Below, in pieces: positions 27,801 to 37,995 of a stretch of DNA of 40,322 nt. Source of the stretch: Verrucomicrobiota bacterium (GTDB lineage Bacteria; Verrucomicrobiota; Kiritimatiellia; UBA8416; SLMC01). The position numbers and the translations under genes were made by a program. The notes beneath the pieces are model-generated. The model was not told the origin of the DNA, made no database searches, and saw nothing but the letters and a program-made list of their open reading frames with translations. Position 1 is the stretch's first letter. Every line of letters begins with the position of its first letter. The stretch spans positions 1 through 40,322 of the forward strand of contig JASEHE010000004.1 in NCBI GenBank assembly GCA_030018915.1, read 5' to 3'.

Positions 27801-29843
27801 ATGCGACAGAATCAACGCGCTCACGGTGTAGTCGCCGGACAAGGTGAAATCCGCGCTGTCCGCCACCGCCACGTAGTCCACATCGGCGTCAAATTCGTTC
27901 GCCCCGTCCACCAGGCCCGTGGAAACCAACGTCACGCTGCCTTGCGCCTGACCGTGATGACGGTTGGTGGTGGAGTCCAGCGCGTTGGTCTGGGCCATGT
28001 GCCAAACGCCCTTGTAGTAAGTGTCCCACGTGGCGCCATTGGTCGTGCACGCCGGCGGATTGGTCGCGACCGGATTCCCCCAATACGCCCAGATGTGGCA
28101 GTTGTTCGTGAAGACCGGGACCTGGACCCACACGTATGAGTTCGTGTTCGTGGTCCAGTTTTCGACCTCGTAGTTCAGCGCGCTGCTCGTCGTGGCGTCG
28201 GTGAACCGCAGGTCGCCGCCCGCGGAAGAAACGAACTGGGTGTAGCCGAAGCCCGTCAGATTCGCGCCGAGCGTTACCAGAGCCGGAAAGTTGGTCAACG
28301 GCTCGGCGCGATTGTAGTTGGTAAATGAGATCATCATCCGGCAACTGAATCGCGTCATGTCCAGCAGCGTGTTGAAGCTTTCGCTGGACGACGCCCAGGT
28401 TCCGCCGTTCGCATTCTCGGCGTAGAAACGATAGTAATAGACGCCGTTCGGATTGAGGCCGCAGGCCGAGTATGCCATGGCCTCGCCCTGGGTCCGCGCG
28501 CCGAAATCAACCGCGTGGTCCCAGGCGATCGGCGCCGTGCCGCCGTCGTTATCGCCCCAGAACACCCACACAGCCGTTTGGGCCGTGCCGGTGCTGGTCA
28601 ATAGTCCGTTCAGCATGGCGTTCGTGGCCGCCACATTGCTCGCGCCGCTCCCGTTGCACACCACGGGAACAAGGCTCGCGCCGCCATCATACTCCTGGAA
28701 CACCACATTGTACGGCGAAGCGGCCCCTTCCTCCCACGTCAGGCCAATGCGGCCACTCGACATCACTTCATAGCAACTGATCGCGCTGACGATGGGAGTG
28801 GCGTCGGTCTTTACGTTCTGCTCCGCGCCCCAGGTCAGGCCATTGTACTTGCGGCAATATATCTTGTTGTCGTTCTTGTCGTAGAAGAGATAGAGATTGT
28901 CGCTACTGTCCCTGCTCAGGGCCGCCCTGCGGTGAGAAGTCAGTCCGGTGACGCTGTTGGTTATGGTTGACCACGTTCCGGCAAGCCCCGAAGTTCTCAA
29001 GCGATAATGGAGAGACCCGGCGTTATTGACATAGATCAAGTGGAGATTCCTGCAGGAGTCTTGAACCACGCCCCACGGATAATTATAATTGAGGTACCCG
29101 CCCCAGAGATCGCCGGCAACCACTTCATTGTTCGTATTCCACGTATTGCCGGAGGCATCATAGGTGTTGGCGGACAGCTCGTCCTCATAATGGCCATAAA
29201 CAAAAACCATATTGTTTCCACCCAGGGAAAATAAAACTCCGCCATTTCCTCCGGGGAAGTCCTCAAGCACGGAAGAAGAGACAGGATAGTAAGAAATCCA
29301 AGTTCCAATACCGCTTTGATTTGTGCTCAAAGCAGCGGCCATTTTTATCTCTTGCGCCCGAACTCCCACCCAGGGATAATTATTGTCATTTGTGCCAAGC
29401 CCCAGCACTCCCATCGCACATATCAACGACGGATTTACGGTTCTTGTTTGATCGCTCCATGTGACGGCCCCGCTGCTTTCAAGAAATCCCCTTCTGAAGA
29501 ACCCCCTATCCTCCCGTGTATTCGCCGCATAAACGTAGTTCCCCATGAATCTTGTTGTCCACATGCCGTGATTGTTACCTGGCGTATTGGTGAATATGTT
29601 GCCCTGGGAAGCCCAGGTATCACCATCCGCCGAAGAACAGATGACCGCGTTGGAGACGGCGCCGTCATCCTTCCAGAAGCATGTCCAATAGCGGCCGTTC
29701 GCGTATTGACAGTAGCGGGCGGGATATATGCGAAGCGCGTTGGTGGTCGTGCTCGTTCCCACCGTTGAGGCAGCCTCGACGCACCCGGCCAGAACCGCTG
29801 CTACTCCGATCGCCGACCACAGCGCTTTTCCGTAATTGCGCAT
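24807..29843 (-). CDS. Large modular exported protein with DUF2341, LamG-like, Calx-beta and FN3-like modules
   Basis: 1678 aa; signal-like N-term MRNYGKALWSAIGVAAVLAGCVEAAS; two RISFTNYNRxEPLTNFPALV...CHIWAYWGN (DUF2341) blocks each followed by a LamG-like domain; VTEGNSGTTNLTFALTLS...(Calx-beta); repeated ATNATLNG...YYYRCYVTN modules; SD-like GGAAGGGAG upstream of ATG. Confidence 0.85.
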   Translation of the reverse strand: MRNYGKALWSAIGVAAVLAGCVEAASTVGTSTTTNALRIYPARYCQYANGRYWTCFWKDDGAVSNAVICSSADGDTWASQGNIFTNTPGNNHGMWTTRFMGNYVYAANTREDRGFFRRGFLESSGAVTWSDQTRTVNPSLICAMGVLGLGTNDNNYPWVGVRAQEIKMAAALSTNQSGIGTWISYYPVSSSVLEDFPGGNGGVLFSLGGNNMVFVYGHYEDELSANTYDASGNTWNTNNEVVAGDLWGGYLNYNYPWGVVQDSCRNLHLIYVNNAGSLHYRLRTSGLAGTWSTITNSVTGLTSHRRAALSRDSSDNLYLFYDKNDNKIYCRKYNGLTWGAEQNVKTDATPIVSAISCYEVMSSGRIGLTWEEGAASPYNVVFQEYDGGASLVPVVCNGSGASNVAATNAMLNGLLTSTGTAQTAVWVFWGDNDGGTAPIAWDHAVDFGARTQGEAMAYSACGLNPNGVYYYRFYAENANGGTWASSSESFNTLLDMTRFSCRMMISFTNYNRAEPLTNFPALVTLGANLTGFGYTQFVSSAGGDLRFTDATTSSALNYEVENWTTNTNSYVWVQVPVFTNNCHIWAYWGNPVATNPPACTTNGATWDTYYKGVWHMAQTNALDSTTNRHHGQAQGSVTLVSTGLVDGANEFDADVDYVAVADSADFTLSGDYTVSALILSHALADWEIFMGTYCNLGLGFVFGLRDNVNNTLSFRDSAGWQLSTLAIPDWEWKYVAYTRQGTNGIFFVDGTNAATIATAAAGTDGKDLYLGGGGAGYPAYKFDGLIDEARISWCRRSTNWIWAECRNMASNSWFNSYSTVESLLRVRNLAATGITWSNATMRGEILNTGGTNPDVFVCWGTNDYGTAGTGSWEHTESLGNGYGAWATFETNITGLISNTLYYYRCYVTNSTGEDWGNPAKSFRSSGAPAISNRMATSISQTAATLNGYLACGPADVTFYWGLSDGVETPGSWANTSAVGSAKAGWVSTTVTVLAGGTYYYRCYATNEYGFDWANDTTNFATLPALLRLNANASSFMEPGGTVTVTARLDVTAVSNVTVNFSFEGTASSNVDYAMSATSITIAAGNPAGTIVLTGIDDSDLESAETVTVRIASVVAAEARQPNSATITLYSEDPQITNTGATSVTATNATLNGNFVYGYTGTVYVFWGDADGGTNQASWGNTNNLGPRSEGAFSIAVSNLWANKTYYYRCYVTNDWHIDWADSTTNFTTPAPNVTIGDATVTEGNSGTTNLTFALTLSAQSATNVWVVYATADGTAVAGTDYTAANGLVLCSAGETTKTVTVTAIGDTLNEWPSEFFYLNATSATNGVISRNGVGTITDDDSGMSEWARRMRISFTNYNRTEPLTNFPALVVFKTSLTGFSYSQFASTNGYDLRFTDATTTNPLNYEIESWATNTNSYVWVQVPIFTNNCHIWAYWGNADATSVLPCTTNGATWSSSHLAVWHLHTTNAASRFPDSTTNQFGGINSGCANVSGQIAGAQSFIDGSSDINITGIAHAGGANSNRNYTFSYWLKTTTTWNYARLTYIVTGPLIMDITTSGTQIRYHDGTWRTPYGTNLNDGAWHHVAIVLNGASSLGAIYEDGVAMGTGIAYAPKDIGGDACMGSGGGCDYVGFMDEARVETVARSSNWVWACWLNAASNAYFNTYGDGFANTYPTVFVWR

Positions 29844-29930
29844 ATTTACTCCCTTCCGCCACGTTGGCGATGTGCTGTCATGTCAACCATTGCGCCTGTT
29901 GCTATACACGAAATCCGCTTCATCCTGCAA

Positions 29931-31193
29931 CTACGAAACCTCGACCAGGACAAAAGTTTTTTTGCCCGAGCGAAACACGAGCAGACGGCCGTCCAGAAGG
30001 TCGGAAAGCGCCACCCGCGTCCGTGGCGTTTCCACCCGGCGGTTGTTCAGATAGAGGCCGCGGCTTTCGATCAACCGCCGCGCCTCTCCCTTGCTCGCGC
30101 ACAGACCGCTTGCCGCGGCAACGTCAACCACGGATCGGCCCTCGACCTCCGCCCGCGAGAGCGTCCTTGATGGAACGTCCGCAAAAACACGCAGCAAGTC
30201 CTCGGCGCGCAGCCCTTCCATGGATTCGCCGAACAGGACGGAACTGGCGATCCGGGCTGCCCGCAGCCCGTCCTCGCCGTGGACCAGGCGCGTGACCTCA
30301 TCGGCCAGCCGCCGTTGCGCATCCCGCTTTTCCGGTTGCTCACGGACGCAGGCTTCGAGATCGTGGATAGCCTCAAGAGGCAGGAGCGTGAAAATCTTGA
30401 GCAGCCGGACAACGTCCACGTCCTCGGTCCGCAGGAAGAACTGGTAGAAATCGTAGGGCGGTGTCCGGGCGGCGTCCAGATACACGGCATTGCCCTCGCT
30501 CTTGCCGAGCTTTTGTCCGCTACTGTCGCAGACAAGCGGCAGCGTGAGTCCGTAGGCAACGGCATTCCGCAGCCTGCCGATCAGGTCAATGCCGGCCGTG
30601 ATGTTCCCCCACTGGTCGGCGCCGCCGATCTGCAGAACGCATTGCTCGGCATCGAAGAGCTTCAGAAAGTCGCAGGCCTGCAGGAGCGGGTAGCTGAACT
30701 CGGCGAAACTCATTCCCGCCTCGCCGGCAAGCCGGGCGCGAACGCTTTCCCTGCCCAGCATGGCGCCCATCCGGAAATGCTTGCCCACGTCCCGCAGGAA
30801 CTCGATGAACGCGAAGTTGCCGAGCCAGTCGTGGTTGTCGACGATTCGGGCCGGCGCCGCCGGTTGGCCGAGGAACCGGGAGAGGTTTTCCCGGATTCCC
30901 TCCACGTTGCGCCGCGCCGTTTCGACGTCCGGCAGCGCGCGCTCCGCGGACTTGCCGGACGGATCGCCGATCAGCCCGGTGCCGCCCCCGACCACGGCGA
31001 TAACGCGGTGGCCGCATTGCTGGAAATGCGCCAGCGCCATGATCGTGGCCAGGTTGCCCACCTGCAGGCTCGGCGCCGACGGATCGAACCCGGCATACAG
31101 CGTGACCGGCTTGCGAAGCGCGGTCTCCAGGGCCGGATCGGTCATGGCTTCGAACAGATGCCGAGCCTTCAGAATCTCAATGACGTTATCCAT
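29931..31193 (-). CDS. tyrS: Tyrosyl-tRNA synthetase
   Basis: LYAGFDPSAPSLQVGNLATIMALAHFQQCGH, GGADQWGNITAGIDLI, GQKLGKSEGNAVYLD (KMSKS-like), C-terminal S4 domain; start at MDNVIEIL. Confidence 0.95.
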   Translation of the reverse strand: MDNVIEILKARHLFEAMTDPALETALRKPVTLYAGFDPSAPSLQVGNLATIMALAHFQQCGHRVIAVVGGGTGLIGDPSGKSAERALPDVETARRNVEGIRENLSRFLGQPAAPARIVDNHDWLGNFAFIEFLRDVGKHFRMGAMLGRESVRARLAGEAGMSFAEFSYPLLQACDFLKLFDAEQCVLQIGGADQWGNITAGIDLIGRLRNAVAYGLTLPLVCDSSGQKLGKSEGNAVYLDAARTPPYDFYQFFLRTEDVDVVRLLKIFTLLPLEAIHDLEACVREQPEKRDAQRRLADEVTRLVHGEDGLRAARIASSVLFGESMEGLRAEDLLRVFADVPSRTLSRAEVEGRSVVDVAAASGLCASKGEARRLIESRGLYLNNRRVETPRTRVALSDLLDGRLLVFRSGKKTFVLVEVS

Positions 31194-31299
31194 ACACAAC
31201 GCGGGCCGTGCCCGCAACCCAACTTTGTGAATTTTGCGCCTCTTGTGGTTTTCCGGTTTGCATGACGGTTCCGCGGGTGTGAGGCGTCGATCATCCTCT

Positions 31300-33105
<1,806 letters not shown>

Positions 33106-33134
33106 GCCTCTAGCCTGACCCCTCGCCGGCCCGC

Positions 33135-33274
33135 GCGGGCGGAAAGAACCTGCTCAGTCCGACAAGAAGTGTGGGATTGAGGTTGCTCCCTGCCATCCGG
33201 GCAAGTCGGCTTCATCCGGGCAGCAACCTGCTGCCCGGCAACGAATCGCAGACGAGCGCCCCGCGTCCGCCCGC
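33135..33274. ncRNA. Candidate structured RNA or rpsA leader element, class unknown
   Basis: Intergenic; closing stem 33135-33143 gcgggcgga with 33266-33274 tccgcccgc (9 bp), internal perfect hairpin ccgggcagca-acc-tgctgcccgg, cctgcc/ggcaag hairpin and gttgc/gcaac helix; strand cannot be decided by eye. Confidence 0.35.
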
Positions 33275-33404
33275 AATCCGAGGTTTGTATTGTTCCCCGG
33301 TTTTCGATTGCCGTCGTCGAAGCCCGCCTCACGGGGTAATCGGCGGTCTCCGAACCGCGAAAGCCCGACTCTACGCAAAATCGCGCCGCCCCGCAAGCCA
33401 TAAA

Positions 33405-35216
33405 TCAACGCCTTTGAAGCACGCCTCGGTAGCGGGGATTGTTCGGCTCCAGCTCCGCCAGGCGAGCCAGGGCCCTTCCAGCCAGATTGCCGTCGCGGGT
33501 TGCCGCCGCGCACCGGAGCAGTCCCTGCCACGCGCGGACGTTTTTCGGGTCGAGGGAAACCGCTTGCTCCAATGCCACGACCGCTTCCCGAGGCTTCTGG
33601 AGGTCCGCCAGCGTCATCCCAAGGTTGTGCCAGGCATTGACGTGCGACGGCCAGCGGCTGATCACCCGCTCGAAGCACGCGCGCGCCTCCTCGTAGTCGC
33701 CCGCTTCGGCGTAGAACACGCCGAGATCCGCGAGGTAGTTCGGATAGCGCCGCAGTTCCGCGCGCCGGAGCGACTCCATCTTCTCGAGCGCGTCCTTGAA
33801 CTGCCCCTTGCGCCTGAGATTCCGGGCCTGCGCCCAGGCCACGTTGGCGTCCGTCCGCGCGAGCGACGCATCATAGAGAGCGTGGAGCCGCTCGAACTCC
33901 TCAAAATCGCCGGCGTTGTAGAGAGTGACCAGGTAGTTGCCGACGATCCGTTCCGACGGCGGCGAATGGGTGAAGGCAAATCGGGCCAGGGTGGGCCCGT
34001 CACGCCATTTTCCCGCCTCGACAAACGCTTCCGCGCCCAGCAGCAAGACCAGGGCGAAGCCGACGCCGACGACCCAGCCGGTCCGCCCGGCGGCGGCCCC
34101 GCGCAGAAACCCGACCGCCATAAGAAGGAATCCGACAAGTGGCAGATAGGCAAACCGGACGGCGAAATACTGCATCATCGGCGCCAGATTGGAAACCGGC
34201 AGCAGCGCCAACAGCAGCCAGGCACACCCGAACCACACGCACGCGTCCTGGCGCCGCCGCGCCAGGCGCCAGGCAAGCGTCGCAACGGACAGGCCGATCA
34301 AAAAAGCGCCCGCGATCACCGACAACGAAAAGACGCGGTATCCACCCTTCATGAACGAGTAGTCCGGCAGAAAAGGCGGGATACCCAGCATGACGGCTAG
34401 GTAGCGCCACGCCACGGGAATCATGTCGAGGAGCGTCTGGCCGTAGGTTCCGGACAGCGGCGCCGGGACTTGCGCCACGGCGCGGAGTACGATCGTGCGA
34501 GTCAGCAGGAAAATGGTCAAGACCGCGCCATGCATGGTCAGCCAGGCCGCGAACTGGCGCCATGGCGGACGGGAAGGCAGCGCGAGCGGAAACAGAAAGA
34601 GCAGGAACAGGCCTGCCACGGATTCCTTGGCGTACAGGGCCGCGGCAAAACAGGCCACGCTCAGGACCAGCCCGAACCCGCGCCGATCCGCAGGCCCCGT
34701 CCAGGCATTCCACGCGGCGAGAAACGCCGCCATCGCAAAAGCCGTGGCCATGATGTCGTCCAGCGACTTGGCCCATGGCGCCACCTCGGAGGCCACTGGG
34801 TGAACGGCGAACAACGCGGCGACCAGGAAAGCCAGACCGCGGTGGCAACGGGGAGGCGCTGGAAACGCGAGCAACCGGAACGCGAGCGCGTAGAGGAGCA
34901 GCGCCGCCGCGTAGTGCCAGATCAGGTTCGCGACGTGAAAGAGCAAGGGGTTGGGCGTCCTCGTGATCCAGGTCAGCATCGCGAAGTGCAGCGTCCGCAG
35001 CGGTCGGTAGGGATAGGGCGGCATGGACTTCTGCGCGAGGGCGGACGCAAGGATGTCGGCGACGCGGCCCGGAACGCGTAACGCTTCGTTGTGCTCTATG
35101 TAGTATGCGTCGTCCCAGACAAAATCGAACCCAATCGCCTGGGCCCACACCGCCGCGCAGAATGCGGCCAGCGCAAGCGCCGGCGCCGCCGCCGGATAGC
35201 GTAAAACCCGTCCCAT
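33405..35216 (-). CDS. Multi-pass membrane protein with C-terminal TPRs, TMTC/PMT-like glycosyltransferase candidate
   Basis: FDFVWDDAYYIEHNEALR, PYRPLRTLHFAMLTW, AALFAVHPVASEVAPWAKSLDDIMATAFA; many TM segments then TPR-like NYLADLGVFYAEAGDYEEARACFERVISRWPSHVNAWHNLGMTLADLQKPREAVVALEQAV. Confidence 0.78.
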   Translation of the reverse strand: MGRVLRYPAAAPALALAAFCAAVWAQAIGFDFVWDDAYYIEHNEALRVPGRVADILASALAQKSMPPYPYRPLRTLHFAMLTWITRTPNPLLFHVANLIWHYAAALLLYALAFRLLAFPAPPRCHRGLAFLVAALFAVHPVASEVAPWAKSLDDIMATAFAMAAFLAAWNAWTGPADRRGFGLVLSVACFAAALYAKESVAGLFLLFLFPLALPSRPPWRQFAAWLTMHGAVLTIFLLTRTIVLRAVAQVPAPLSGTYGQTLLDMIPVAWRYLAVMLGIPPFLPDYSFMKGGYRVFSLSVIAGAFLIGLSVATLAWRLARRRQDACVWFGCAWLLLALLPVSNLAPMMQYFAVRFAYLPLVGFLLMAVGFLRGAAAGRTGWVVGVGFALVLLLGAEAFVEAGKWRDGPTLARFAFTHSPPSERIVGNYLVTLYNAGDFEEFERLHALYDASLARTDANVAWAQARNLRRKGQFKDALEKMESLRRAELRRYPNYLADLGVFYAEAGDYEEARACFERVISRWPSHVNAWHNLGMTLADLQKPREAVVALEQAVSLDPKNVRAWQGLLRCAAATRDGNLAGRALARLAELEPNNPRYRGVLQRR

Positions 35217-35341
35217 TTGCTCCCCTTTCACGAATCCGATTTCGGAACATTGCAATACTAGGACAAGGAATATATGGAATAATGGAACAATGGGAAGAAA
35301 TCTTTCCGGGAGCCTTGAGCAACGTCTCCACGGAACTAAGG

Positions 35342-35366
35342 CAATCCGCGAGAAACTCGCGGATTG
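35342..35366 (-). terminator. Perfect 11-bp hairpin just downstream of ispG, possible terminator or mRNA 3' end without a U-tract
   Basis: caatccgcgag-aaa-ctcgcggattg, 10 nt past the ispG stop on minus strand; no poly-T follows. Confidence 0.4.
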
Positions 35367-35376
35367 ATGATCCCCC

Positions 35377-36456
35377 CTACCCCTTCCACTGCCGGACTTG
35401 GCTCAAAACAGAGGCGACGGCTTCGGATTCCGAGACCGTGGCAACCGGTTCACCCTTGACGTACAGGGCGAATTTGCGCCGGCCGCCCGCAATGGCAATG
35501 TCGGCTTCCAGCGCCTCGCCCGGACCGTTCACCCGGCAGCCCATCACCGCCACCATGGGCCGCGGCGCCTTCGGGTTCTGCCGGTAGTACCGATCCAATT
35601 CCTCCTCGATCCGGCCGGCCGCCGCGATCACGTCCACCTCGATCCGGCCGCACGTCGGACAGGACGTCACGCTCGACCCCGGTTCACGCAGACCGAGCGA
35701 GCGAAGCAGTTCCAGCCCGACTCGAACCTCCCGGGCCGGCGTGTCGGTCAACGAAACCCGGATCGTGTCGCCGATGCCTTCGCTCAGCAAGATTCCCAGG
35801 GCAACGCACGAGCGAACCGTGCCGGCCAGGAAGGTTCCAGCTTCCGTCACCCCGAGGTGCAGCGGATAGTTCGTCCGTTCGGCGAGAAGCCGGTATGCCT
35901 CGACGGTCCGACGCGCGTCCGAAGCCTTCACGGATATCTTGATCCGCGCGAAGCCGAACTCTTCCAGCAGGCGGACGTGTCCCAACGCGCTCTCCACGAG
36001 CGCTTCGGCCGTGATGCCGCCGTGCTTGACGAGCAACTCCTTTTCGAGCGAGCCCGCATTGACTCCGATCCGGATGGGAACGCGGCGCGATTCGGCTGCC
36101 AGCGCGAGTTCCTTGACATGCCGCGGCGATCCGATGGTGCCGGGATTGATCCGAAGGCCGTCCAACCCGGCGTCCAGCGCCGCAAGCGCAAGCCGGTGGT
36201 TGAAATGGATATCGGCGATCAGCGGAATCGACGTTTGTTTGCGGATTGCGACCAGGGCCTTGGCCGCATCCTCGTCCGGAACCGCCAGCCGCGCGATGTC
36301 GCACCCAAGCGACTCGACTTCCCGAATCTGGGCCACGGCGCCGGAAACGTCCCGGGTGTCGGTCTTGGTCATGGTCTGAACGCTGACCGGGGCGCCGCCG
36401 CCCACCGGGACGCGGCCCACGAAAACCTGCCGGGTACAATACGGGATAGCGCTCAT
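35377..36456 (-). CDS. ispG: 4-hydroxy-3-methylbut-2-en-1-yl diphosphate synthase
   Basis: PVSVQTMTKTDTRDV, PLIADIHFNHRLALAALDAGLDGLRINPGTIG, SCPTCGRIEVDV, VMGCRVNGPGEALEADIAIAGG. Confidence 0.95.
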   Translation of the reverse strand: MSAIPYCTRQVFVGRVPVGGGAPVSVQTMTKTDTRDVSGAVAQIREVESLGCDIARLAVPDEDAAKALVAIRKQTSIPLIADIHFNHRLALAALDAGLDGLRINPGTIGSPRHVKELALAAESRRVPIRIGVNAGSLEKELLVKHGGITAEALVESALGHVRLLEEFGFARIKISVKASDARRTVEAYRLLAERTNYPLHLGVTEAGTFLAGTVRSCVALGILLSEGIGDTIRVSLTDTPAREVRVGLELLRSLGLREPGSSVTSCPTCGRIEVDVIAAAGRIEEELDRYYRQNPKAPRPMVAVMGCRVNGPGEALEADIAIAGGRRKFALYVKGEPVATVSESEAVASVLSQVRQWKG

Positions 36457-37931
36457 CGGTTCTCCGACGGCGCCTCAGGCGGGCTGGAAGGCGGCGCACC
36501 GGAGTTCGGTTGGTCGGTCTCTTCCGGGTTCGCGTCGGGTTCTCGGCTCGAAGCATCCGGGTTGCCCTTTACCATCCGCCGCGCGCGCGCGCCCCAGGTG
36601 GTGAAGCGGTCCAGATCACGGACGCTGAGGAAGACCAACAACCCCATCAGAAGCGCCATACAGACGTTGACCAGCGCGCCGGCGACCTTCTCGGGAACGG
36701 GCCGCCGCGCGCCGGCCTCCCAGAGCGAAAACAAGATATGTCCGCCGTCAAGCACCGGGATCGGTAACAGGTTGATAATCGCCAGGTTGACGTTCAGGAA
36801 GCCGATGAACCAGACGGCCAACATGAACGACAGCTTGGTCACGTGCCAGATTCCAAGGATCACGGCAACCGGGCCGCCCACGGCGCTTTGCGCGGCGCCC
36901 GCCGTCTTGGGATTTGTCAGGGCGGCCAGCACCCGGAAAATCGCCGTGGCGTGATCCCTGAGCTGATCGCATGGAGTCGGGCGTATGACCGCGCCGGTGT
37001 CCAACAGAGCGTGGCTGAACTTGATGCCCAGCCGGTATTCATTGGTCTCGGAATCCAACCGTGGCGCGACCGTCAGCGCCAAGTCTTCCGACTTCCCCCT
37101 TTGCGCCGGCCGCCGGATTTTCAAGGCGACAGGCCGGCCTTTCGCCTCCTGAACGATTTGGCGCACATGGGCGGCGCTCAGCACGGAAACGCCGTTCACT
37201 TCCAGAACGCAATCGCCCTCGCGCGCGCCGGCCTCGCGCGCGGCGCTATCCTCAACCAACTCATCCACTTTGCAGAGGTCCGGGCCCAACACCCCGGGAA
37301 TCATGCGCTCGCCGGTCTCCGCCTTCTCCGTCTTGAGCCGGATCGTCTTGCTCGACGAGTCCTGGGCCGCAACAACCAGCGTCACCTCTGTGGCCAGAGC
37401 GGCTTCCATCCGCGCGTCGCGCCAGGTCCGGACCGGCCGGCCGTTGACCGACAGAATGCGATCAGCCAGGCGAAGCCCTTGCGCATAAGCCTCTCCGTTC
37501 CGATCTATAAAGCCGACCGCCGAGTTGAACTCCTGTGGAATCCCCACCCAGTACACTATCCAGGCAATCAGGACAGCCAGCAGGACGTTGCCCGTGGCGC
37601 CTGCCAGGGACACAACGATCTTCTTCCAGGCCGGGGCCGGCGGCAGAATCTTCGGTTCCGATCCGTCGCTTTCCGATGTCTGGATGCGGCTCATGCCGGC
37701 AGGATCGATCTGCGGGAGGGCGACGTATCCGCCGAACGGGATCAAGCCGATCTTGTACACAATACCCTTACGTCGTTTCTTCCAGATCGCCGGTCCGAAG
37801 CCCATGGAAAAAACCTCTACGACCAGTCCAAGCGCGCGGGCGGAAAGGTAATGCCCGAACTCGTGAACGAGAATCGTAATCCCCAGGAAGACAACCAGCA
37901 AAATCAACACGGCTATGCCGGGTAATTCCAT
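36453..37931 (-). CDS. rseP: RIP metalloprotease RseP (site-2 protease)
   Basis: FLGITILVHEFGHYLSARALG (HExxH), PFGGYVALP, PDZ-like DRILSVNGRPVRTW and GDCVLEVNGVSVLSA, LPIPVLDGGHILFSLWE. Confidence 0.92.
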   Translation of the reverse strand: MELPGIAVLILLVVFLGITILVHEFGHYLSARALGLVVEVFSMGFGPAIWKKRRKGIVYKIGLIPFGGYVALPQIDPAGMSRIQTSESDGSEPKILPPAPAWKKIVVSLAGATGNVLLAVLIAWIVYWVGIPQEFNSAVGFIDRNGEAYAQGLRLADRILSVNGRPVRTWRDARMEAALATEVTLVVAAQDSSSKTIRLKTEKAETGERMIPGVLGPDLCKVDELVEDSAAREAGAREGDCVLEVNGVSVLSAAHVRQIVQEAKGRPVALKIRRPAQRGKSEDLALTVAPRLDSETNEYRLGIKFSHALLDTGAVIRPTPCDQLRDHATAIFRVLAALTNPKTAGAAQSAVGGPVAVILGIWHVTKLSFMLAVWFIGFLNVNLAIINLLPIPVLDGGHILFSLWEAGARRPVPEKVAGALVNVCMALLMGLLVFLSVRDLDRFTTWGARARRMVKGNPDASSREPDANPEETDQPNSGAPPSSPPEAPSENR

Positions 37932-37995
37932 TCCGAATTCCTTTCGCGCCGGCTGCCATGCTGAAACCGGCAGCCGTTCGTCCGGCCCGTTCCCG

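Noticed and set aside
26196-28139. 647-aa plus-strand ORF
   Set aside because: Antisense to the giant exoprotein; its repeated tail IPPIRPDVAVVREDRDLDPHV merely mirrors the duplicated DUF2341 DNA
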